Shown here: positions 13,266-17,982 of the stretch, piece after piece
Position numbering within the stretch: position 1 is the stretch's first letter
How the letters are laid out: every line of letters begins with the position of its first letter
Source of the DNA: Christensenella sp. UBA4651
Lineage (GTDB): Bacteria; Bacillota; Clostridia; Christensenellales; UBA1242
NCBI GenBank assembly: GCA_002405615.1
Contig: DHMD01000038.1
Location: 2,940 to 20,921 of the forward strand
Direction: 5' to 3'
DNA length: 17,982 nucleotides
Notes under the pieces: model-generated
Seen by the model: only the letters and a program-made list of their open reading frames with translations
Told to the model about the DNA's origin: nothing
The model's database searches: none
Made by a program: the position numbers and the translations under genes

Positions 13266-13472
13266 CTATTCTGTCACCTGTACAAGGTGTGCTACGACTT
13301 TAATCATACCACGGATGCAGTCGTTGTCAGGCATCACTTTAACTTGGTTGATTTTGGTCAAGCCCAATGCACGCAATGTCTTGCGTTGTTTTGGGTTAGT
13401 ACAGATTGCACTGTGAATTAATTTAATTTGAATTTGTTTTGTCGCAGTAGACTTATTTGTTTCTTTTGCCAT
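13266..13472 (-). CDS. rpmD: 50S ribosomal protein L30
   Basis: A 68-residue form of the small bacterial L30. The core IQIKLIHSAICTNPKQRKTL and RALGLTKINQVKVMPDND matches the family, ending in a short beta strand (IKVVAHLVQVTE). It has about ten extra polar residues at the N-terminus (AKETNKSTATKQ) relative to the roughly 59-residue norm. GGAGG precedes the ATG. It is packed between rpsE (10 bases) and rplO (10 bases). Confidence 0.96.
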   Translation of the reverse strand: MAKETNKSTATKQIQIKLIHSAICTNPKQRKTLRALGLTKINQVKVMPDNDCIRGMIKVVAHLVQVTE

Positions 13473-13482
13473 AATTCGCCTC

Positions 13483-14043
13483 CTACAACTCTTCTACTTT
13501 TTTGCCACGGCTAGCAGCGATTTGCTCTGCAGTACGCAAAGCTTTGAGTGCCTCAAATGTCGCTCTAACTGTGTTGATTTTGTTATTACTACCATGGTTT
13601 TTTGCAGTAATATCTTTGATACCAGCCAACTCGAGAACTGGACGAGCAGTACCACCTGCGATTACACCAGTACCCTCTTTTGCAGGCATCAAGTCGATGG
13701 TTGTTGCACCATACTTCATAGAAATCTCGTGAGGAATGGTTGTACCAGCCATACTAACTGTAATCATATTCTTTTTAGCTTCGTTGAAGCCTTTTTCGAT
13801 TGCGTTTACAGTTTCTCTAGCCTTACCAGTACCGATACCTACACGACCTTTCTTGTCGCCTACAACGCAAAGTGCGCTAAAACTCAAAGTCCTACCACCT
13901 TTAACGGTCTTTTGAACGGTACGAACATTAACCATACGCTTTTCCAAACCATCGTCAACAGGTTTACGGTCTTCTCTCTTGCCGCGAGGACGGTTGCCTT
14001 CTGGGCGGCGTTTGTCATTGTTTTTTGTATTAACTTCTGCCAT
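13483..14043 (-). CDS. rpsE: 30S ribosomal protein S5
   Basis: S5 lies at the mRNA entry channel and affects decoding accuracy. The protein is 186 residues, with a basic, likely disordered N-terminus (1-32). The S5 double-stranded-RNA-binding domain follows (about 33-97, with VKGGRTLSFSALCVVGDKKG and VGIGTGKARETVNAIEKGF). The C-terminal domain (about 105-172) includes AKEGTGVIAGGTARPVLELAG and KNHGSNNKINTVRATFEAL. AGGAGG precedes the ATG, and rplR ends 9 bases upstream. Confidence 0.98.
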   Translation of the reverse strand: MAEVNTKNNDKRRPEGNRPRGKREDRKPVDDGLEKRMVNVRTVQKTVKGGRTLSFSALCVVGDKKGRVGIGTGKARETVNAIEKGFNEAKKNMITVSMAGTTIPHEISMKYGATTIDLMPAKEGTGVIAGGTARPVLELAGIKDITAKNHGSNNKINTVRATFEALKALRTAEQIAASRGKKVEEL

Positions 14044-14052
14044 TTTATCCTC

Positions 14053-14421
14053 CTAGAAATCCAAACCTTCAGCGCGGGCGCTGTCAGCTACACTCTTTAC
14101 TCGACCTGTGTAAAGATAACCACCGCGGTCAAAAACCACTTGGCTAATTTTCTTTTCTTTCGCACGCTTAGCAATTGTTGCACCGATTACTTGTGCTTGC
14201 TCAGACTTGCTCTTGCCATTCAATTCTGCGCTCAAAGCCTTTTCAACAGTGCTAGCGGAACACAAAGTTACGCCTTTTGTGTCGTCAATGATTTGAGCGT
14301 AGATGTTTGACAAACTGCGGTAAACTACCAATCTAGGACGGTCAGCAGTACCAGCAATGTGTTTGCGAACCCTAGCGTGTCTGCGTTGACGCTCTTGGTT
14401 CTTATCTATTTTATTAATCAT
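14053..14421 (-). CDS. rplR: 50S ribosomal protein L18
   Basis: L18 binds 5S rRNA and, with L5, docks it onto 23S rRNA. The 122-residue protein has a basic N-terminal arm (QERQRRHARVRKHIAGTADR) and the core RPRLVVYRSLSNIYAQIIDD, then VVFDRGGYLYTGRVKSVADSAREGL-like residues (here ADSARAEGLDF at the end). A GGAGAGG site precedes the ATG. It lies between rplF (18-base gap) and rpsE. Confidence 0.98.
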   Translation of the reverse strand: MINKIDKNQERQRRHARVRKHIAGTADRPRLVVYRSLSNIYAQIIDDTKGVTLCSASTVEKALSAELNGKSKSEQAQVIGATIAKRAKEKKISQVVFDRGGYLYTGRVKSVADSARAEGLDF

Positions 14422-14439
14422 AAGTACTACCTCTCCTTA

Positions 14440-14985
14440 CTACTTTTTAGCAGCAGTCTTACCTTCCTTACGGATAACTTCTTCGTCAGAATAACGAATA
14501 CCGTAAGCGTGGTAAGGCTCGACTGGCTGAATAGCGCGAATATTCGCAGCTACTTGTCCGACCAATTGTTTATCAAAACCTGTTACCTTAATATCTTGTT
14601 GGCTAGGGCAAGTAATCTTGATACCCTCAGGAGCCTCGAAGAACACAGGGTGGCTATAACCGATTTTTAATTCAATTCCAGTAGGTTTTTCAAATACTTT
14701 GTAACCTACACCGTTGATGATTAATGATTTGCTGAAACCATTAGTTACACCCTCAACCATATTAGCAATCAATGTACGGAAGAGACCGTGCTGACTGTTT
14801 GCTTCTCTAGAGTTGTTTAGAGCGGTAACAACAATGTTGCCATCAACTAGCTCGACTTTCAACAAATCGCTAACTTTTTGTTCTAACTTACCTAGTTTAC
14901 CTGAAACTGTAACGATGTTGTGTGTAGAAACTGCAAAGTCTACACCAGCAGGTAAAACGATAGGTTTCTTACCTATTCTTGACAT
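14440..14985 (-). CDS. rplF: 50S ribosomal protein L6
   Basis: L6 sits near the factor-binding site and the sarcin-ricin loop. The 181-residue protein has two similar alpha/beta domains: the first begins MSRIGKKPIVLPAGVDFAV, and the second runs from about residue 85 with SLIINGVGYKVFEKPTGIEL, LKIGYSHPV and the signature-like PYHAYGIRYSDEEVIRKEGK near the end, where most relatives have PYKGKGIRY. The C-terminal tail is short and basic (AAKK). The ribosome binding site (GGAGG) lies upstream of the ATG. Confidence 0.98.
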   Translation of the reverse strand: MSRIGKKPIVLPAGVDFAVSTHNIVTVSGKLGKLEQKVSDLLKVELVDGNIVVTALNNSREANSQHGLFRTLIANMVEGVTNGFSKSLIINGVGYKVFEKPTGIELKIGYSHPVFFEAPEGIKITCPSQQDIKVTGFDKQLVGQVAANIRAIQPVEPYHAYGIRYSDEEVIRKEGKTAAKK

Positions 14986-14998
14986 ACAGCCATACCTC

Positions 14999-15394
14999 CT
15001 ACCATACGTAAGCTAGCACTTCGCCACCAACACCTTGGGCACGTGCCTGCTTATCTGTCATAATACCTTTGCTGGTAGAGATGATAGCAATACCAAGACC
15101 GTTGATAACCTTAGGAAGTTTGTCAACACTTGCGTAAATACGCAAACCTGGTTTTGAAATCCTCTTCAAGCCTGTAATAACATACTTACCAGCATCCATT
15201 TTTAGTGTGATGTGGATGTTTTGCTCCACACCCTCGCCTACTACAGCAAAATCCGCTATGTATCCCTCATCTTTAAGGATAGTGGCAATAGCAACTTTTA
15301 CTTTGCTAGTAGGAATGTCAACTGTTTCGTGTTTTGCGTTGATTGCATTTCTGATGCGAGTCAACATATCTGAAATAACATCTGTAACTACCAT
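14999..15394 (-). CDS. rpsH: 30S ribosomal protein S8
   Basis: S8 binds the central domain of 16S rRNA early in assembly; in E. coli it also represses the spc operon by binding rplE mRNA. The 131-residue length is normal. The N-terminal domain reads TDVISDMLTRIRNAINAKHE, and the C-terminal signature STSKGIMTDKQARAQGVGGE with the terminal VLAYVW strand is present. GGAGG precedes the ATG. It lies between rpsN and rplF. Confidence 0.98.
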   Translation of the reverse strand: MVVTDVISDMLTRIRNAINAKHETVDIPTSKVKVAIATILKDEGYIADFAVVGEGVEQNIHITLKMDAGKYVITGLKRISKPGLRIYASVDKLPKVINGLGIAIISTSKGIMTDKQARAQGVGGEVLAYVW

Positions 15395-15403
15395 AATTCC
15401 TCC

Positions 15404-15589
15404 TTACCAACTAGCCTTTCTAACACCCGGAATCTCTCCACGGTAAGCCATTTCTCTGAAACAAATACGGCAGATACCATATTTTTTGAGAACAGCGTGA
15501 GGACGACCACAGATAGAACAACGTGAATATTCACGAGTTGAGAATTTTTGAGGCTTTTTAGCCTTCAATACCAAACTTTTTCTTGCCAT
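15404..15589 (-). CDS. rpsN: 30S ribosomal protein S14, zinc type
   Basis: A 61-residue S14 of the short zinc-binding type, with C24, C27, C40 and C43 in CSICGRPHAVLKKYGICRIC followed by FREMAYRGEIPGVRKASW. S14 is a late-assembling protein of the 30S head. Many Bacillota carry a second, zinc-free S14 elsewhere under zinc control; this copy is the one in the spc operon. GGAGG precedes the ATG, and rplE ends 10 bases upstream. Confidence 0.98.
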   Translation of the reverse strand: MARKSLVLKAKKPQKFSTREYSRCSICGRPHAVLKKYGICRICFREMAYRGEIPGVRKASW

Positions 15590-15599
15590 ATTTTCCTCC

Positions 15600-16211
15600 T
15601 TACGCCTTTTTGAATGGCATTCCTAGTGCTGTTAGCAATGCTCTTGCTTCGTCATCGGTATTTGCATCAGTAACGATACATATGTCGAAGCCTCTTACTT
15701 TTTCAATTTTATCATAGTCGATTTCAGGGAAAATCAACTGCTCTTTGATACCCATTGAGTAGTTACCCTTACCATCGAATGACTTTGCAGAAATACCTCT
15801 AAAGTCACGAACACGAGGCAATGCAACAGAAATCAATCTGTCCAAGAACTCCCACATTCTGTCACCACGCAAGGTAATTTTTGCACCAATCTTCATACCC
15901 TCACGGAGTTTGAAGTTTGCAACAGCCTTTTTAGCTGTTGTAACGAGAGGCTTTTGACCAGTAATCAAGCCCAACTCTTCAACAGCCATATTAAAGCTCT
16001 TTGAATTGTCTTTTACATCACCAAGACCAGCATTTACCACAATTTTGTTGATGTGTGGAACTTGATTGATGTTTTTGTATCCATGTTCTTTTTCGAGAGC
16101 AGGAACAACTTTTGTTTCATAGAACACTTGCAAACGAGGTTTTACCTTTTTGCTAGTGCTTTTGCTATCGGTTGCAGCTTCTTTAGCAACCTGAGTAACT
16201 TCATCTTTCAC
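15600..16211 (-). CDS. rplE: 50S ribosomal protein L5 with N-terminal extension
   Basis: L5 binds 5S rRNA and forms an inter-subunit bridge. The core matches the family well: RLQVFYETKVVPALEKEHGY, QVPHINKIVVNAGLGD, TGQKPLVTTAKKAVANFKLREG, and FRGISAKSFDGKGNYSMGIKEQ. The protein is 203 residues against about 180, because about 24 extra residues (Ser/Thr/Lys/Ala-rich) precede the core. The start is a GTG with GGAGG 8 bases upstream. No in-frame ATG occurs near the core start, so the extension is probably real. Confidence 0.96.
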   Translation of the reverse strand: MKDEVTQVAKEAATDSKSTSKKVKPRLQVFYETKVVPALEKEHGYKNINQVPHINKIVVNAGLGDVKDNSKSFNMAVEELGLITGQKPLVTTAKKAVANFKLREGMKIGAKITLRGDRMWEFLDRLISVALPRVRDFRGISAKSFDGKGNYSMGIKEQLIFPEIDYDKIEKVRGFDICIVTDANTDDEARALLTALGMPFKKA

Positions 16212-16234
16212 TATTTATTCCTCCAAATATGTGG

Positions 16235-16762
16235 TTACTTGCCTTGAGATTTTGCAGCAGGGGCTTTACGCTTTGTTGTGCTAGCGATTTTCTCAGCACT
16301 ACCAGCAGCCTTTGTTGCCTTAGGAGCAGTTTTCTTAGGAGCAGCCTTTTTAGCTTTCTCCTCTTTTACTTCTGCTTTCTCGACCTTTGTAGTCTTTGTT
16401 TCTTTTGTAGTTTTGGCGTCTTTCTTTGCACGGGTCTTTTTTGCTCCGTCCATAAAAGCGCCACACTTTTTACAAGCACGGTGTTTGTTGCCCTTGTCGT
16501 CTAGCTTGTGAGCAATTCTAGTAGTCTCACCACAAGCAGGACAAACAATCAAAACATTAGATGCATTAATTGCAGCAGCTTCTTTTTTGATGCCGCCCTT
16601 GTCCTTTTGAGAACGAGGCTTTCTGTGCTTTGACACGACATTTACGCCCTCGATAGTAACTCTACCGCGTTCAGCATCAGAGGCAATAATTACGCCAGTT
16701 TTGCCTTTGTCGGCACCAGCTATAACCTTAACGGTGTCGCCAGTTCTTAAATTGCTGTTCAT
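16235..16762 (-). CDS. rplX: 50S ribosomal protein L24 with a long Lys/Ala-rich tail
   Basis: L24 is an assembly initiator for the 50S subunit. Residues 1-105 are a normal L24: the KOW strand pair RTGDTVKVIAGADKGKTG near the start, VNVVSKHRKPRSQKDKGGI, and a four-cysteine zinc element (C74, C77, C97, C100) as in many Bacillota. A further 70 residues (about 106-175) consist almost only of Lys, Ala, Thr, Glu, Pro and Ser, with histone-H1-like or linker-like composition and presumably no fixed fold. The total is 175 against about 105. The frame runs cleanly to its stop, 24 bases before rplE. Confidence 0.95.
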   Translation of the reverse strand: MNSNLRTGDTVKVIAGADKGKTGVIIASDAERGRVTIEGVNVVSKHRKPRSQKDKGGIKKEAAAINASNVLIVCPACGETTRIAHKLDDKGNKHRACKKCGAFMDGAKKTRAKKDAKTTKETKTTKVEKAEVKEEKAKKAAPKKTAPKATKAAGSAEKIASTTKRKAPAAKSQGK

Positions 16763-16774
16763 ACTTTATTCCCC

Positions 16775-17143
16775 CTATAATACTTCATTTGCGAGCGAAA
16801 TAATTTTCATAAAGTCACGCTCACGGAGTTCTCTTGCGATAGGACCAAATACACGAGTGCCTTTTGGTTGCTTGTTACCGTCAATAATAACTACTGCGTT
16901 TTCATCGAATTTGATGCTACTACCGTCTGCACGGCGAACACCATTTTTTGACCTAACGATAACTGCTTTTACAACATCACCCTTCTTAACACTACCACCA
17001 GGGATAGCGCTCTTTACAGTACCAACGATTACATCGCCGATGTTTGCAGTTTTTCTAAAAGAACCGCCCAACACACGAATACACATCAAAACTTTTGCAC
17101 CAGTGTTGTCAGCAACTTTTAATCTTGTTTGAGGCATTATCAT
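16775..17143 (-). CDS. rplN: 50S ribosomal protein L14
   Basis: L14 forms inter-subunit bridges with 16S rRNA and is the docking site of the silencing factor RsfS. The 122-residue length is standard. The protein begins MIMPQTRLKVADNTGAKVLM, close to the usual MIQxxTRLxVADNTGA. The signature AVIVRSKNGVRRADGSSIKF and the ending RELRERDFMKIISLANEVL are present. AAAGGAG lies 10 bases before the ATG. It lies between rpsQ and rplX. Confidence 0.98.
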   Translation of the reverse strand: MIMPQTRLKVADNTGAKVLMCIRVLGGSFRKTANIGDVIVGTVKSAIPGGSVKKGDVVKAVIVRSKNGVRRADGSSIKFDENAVVIIDGNKQPKGTRVFGPIARELRERDFMKIISLANEVL

Positions 17144-17166
17144 AATAGATATACTCCTTTATAAAA

Positions 17167-17430
17167 TTATTTCGCTTTTTCCAAAATCTTCACTAATCTA
17201 AAGTGCTTATTTTTAGAAAGAGGACGAGTCTCAGCGATTACGACCTTATCGCCTATTGAGCACTCATTCTTTGGGTCATCAACAAAAAACTTTACAGTTT
17301 TCTTGACAATCTTGTTATAAATTGGGTGGCGAACGCTGTTTACGATTGCAACTACTGCGGTTTTATCCATCAGGTTGCTAACCACGATACCCACACGCTG
17401 TTTACGACTGTTTCTTTCTTGGTTTTCCAT
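17167..17430 (-). CDS. rpsQ: 30S ribosomal protein S17
   Basis: S17 is a small OB-fold protein that binds 16S rRNA early in assembly. The 87-residue protein shows RKQRVGIVVSNLMDKTAVVA and the signature GDKVVIAETRPLSKNKHFRL near the C-terminus. GGAGG precedes the ATG. It lies 14 bases after rpmC and 23 bases before rplN. Confidence 0.98.
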   Translation of the reverse strand: MENQERNSRKQRVGIVVSNLMDKTAVVAIVNSVRHPIYNKIVKKTVKFFVDDPKNECSIGDKVVIAETRPLSKNKHFRLVKILEKAK

Positions 17431-17444
17431 AACTTACCTCCACC

Positions 17445-17651
17445 CTAGTTAACCTTTTTCTCAGCCAACTCACGCTCACGAAGGATTGTCATAACTTTGG
17501 CAATATCCTTACGAACGGTGTTGAGCATCATAGGATTTGTTAATTGACCAGTAGCGTGAGAGAAACGAAGGTTAAAGTGTTCACTTTTGAGTGCTTTTAG
17601 CTTGTTCTGCAACTCTTCGGTTGTCATTTGTCTAAACTCATTAGTTTTCAT
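17445..17651 (-). CDS. rpmC: 50S ribosomal protein L29
   Basis: A 68-residue helical-hairpin protein near the exit tunnel, where it helps bind trigger factor and SRP. It has the family pattern MTTEELQNKLKALKSEHFNL then RFSHATGQLTNPMMLNTVRK, and ends in a basic-acidic tail. Its ATG lies inside the last codons of rplP (11-base overlap), with GGAGGAAAAAGGTA just upstream, so the two are probably coupled in translation. Confidence 0.97.
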   Translation of the reverse strand: MKTNEFRQMTTEELQNKLKALKSEHFNLRFSHATGQLTNPMMLNTVRKDIAKVMTILRERELAEKKVN

Positions 17652-17982
17652 TACCTTTTTCCTCCTTGCTTGTAGTCTCTACTATACCAAGTTTTGCATC
17701 AACGATTGCGTCGAGGTCAGCCTTGCTATAGAATTTTGTTTTAAGTGGCAATTTGTGAGAAGCCAAACGGAGAGCCTCACGAGCAACTTCTTCACTAACG
17801 CCTTCAATTTCGAATAACACTCTACCTGGGCGAACAACAGCTACCCAACCTTCGAGGTTACCTTTACCTTTACCCATACGGGTACCCAAAGGCTTTTGAG
17901 AGAATGGCTTGTCTGGGAAGATTTTAATCCAAACACGCCCAACCCTCTTCATATAACGAGTCATAGCAACACGGGCTGCTTC
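17641..17982 (-). CDS. rplP: 50S ribosomal protein L16, C-terminal part (runs off window)
   Basis: L16 lies near the A site and organises 23S rRNA for tRNA binding. The visible 113 residues begin EAARVAMTRYMKR, which in relatives lies about 47 residues into the protein, so the N-terminus is outside the window; the Met at 17964 is internal. Family segments follow: VWIKIFPDKPFSQKPLGTRMG, GKGNLEGWVAVVRPGRVLFE and SEEVAREALRLASHKLP. The C-terminal tail is slightly longer than usual and acidic (ETTSKEEKGNEN). Its end overlaps rpmC by 11 bases. Confidence 0.97.
   Translation of the reverse strand, partial: EAARVAMTRYMKRVGRVWIKIFPDKPFSQKPLGTRMGKGKGNLEGWVAVVRPGRVLFEIEGVSEEVAREALRLASHKLPLKTKFYSKADLDAIVDAKLGIVETTSKEEKGNEN

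Noticed and set aside
13522..14310. Long plus-strand reading frame of 262 codons opposite rpsE and rplR
   Set aside because: It lies fully antisense to two certain ribosomal genes, has no ribosome binding site, and its composition is that of a reverse-complement shadow.
17641..17964. Complete L16 starting at the Met at 17964
   Set aside because: The frame continues upstream to the window edge with EAARVA, which matches internal L16 sequence; the true start is outside the window.

Overview
This window looks like a chromosomal segment of a low-GC, Gram-positive-type bacterium, most likely an uncultured Clostridia-like member of the Bacillota. The reasons are strong AGGAGG-type ribosome binding sites, TTGACA/TATAAT promoters with 16-17 bp spacers, a zinc-type S14, a cysteine-rich S4 encoded inside the alpha operon, a KOW protein between map and infA, an L10 leader RNA, DUF1540 and DUF362 proteins, and a small protein resembling a clostridial family. 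No tRNA, rRNA, CRISPR array, transposase or phage gene was seen. No gene-free stretch exceeds 300 bases; the longest (5986-6265) holds the rplQ terminator, the rplJ promoter and the L10 leader.

Right two thirds (6266-17982, all on the minus strand): a continuous ribosomal-protein superoperon entered in the middle of rplP. The order of transcription is rplP(partial)-rpmC-rpsQ-rplN-rplX-rplE-rpsN-rpsH-rplF-rplR-rpsE-rpmD-rplO-secY-adk-map-KOW gene-infA-rpmJ-rpsM-rpsK-rpsD-rpoA-rplQ, closed by an intrinsic terminator. Genes are tightly packed, with several start/stop overlaps. The one sizeable internal gap (117 nt, rpmJ to rpsM) can fold into two hairpins, one of which could reach the rpsM ribosome binding site.

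Middle (5052-6201, minus strand): rplJ-rplL as a separate transcription unit with its own consensus promoter, an L10 autoregulatory leader with attenuator, and a terminator directly after rplL. It is therefore unlinked from rplKA and rpoBC, which usually flank it.

Left third (1-4960): a run of mostly single-gene units on both strands, nearly all with an individually recognisable promoter. They are a truncated response regulator, a duplicated DUF1540 cysteine protein, rplI, an Smr-like protein, greA, a DUF362-ferredoxin protein, and two plus-strand genes of unknown function (96 and 324 aa). The 324-aa protein is the least recognisable gene in the window.

Most unusual points: departures from family norm inside the otherwise conservative operon (a 70-residue Lys/Ala tail on L24, two insertions in L17, a 20-residue N-terminal extension on L5 with a GTG start, a diverged IF-1 segment, and an adenylate kinase lacking AMP-site residues), the relocated rplJL unit, and the candidate structured rpsM leader. 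I found no clear new multi-gene system such as a defence or biosynthetic cluster.
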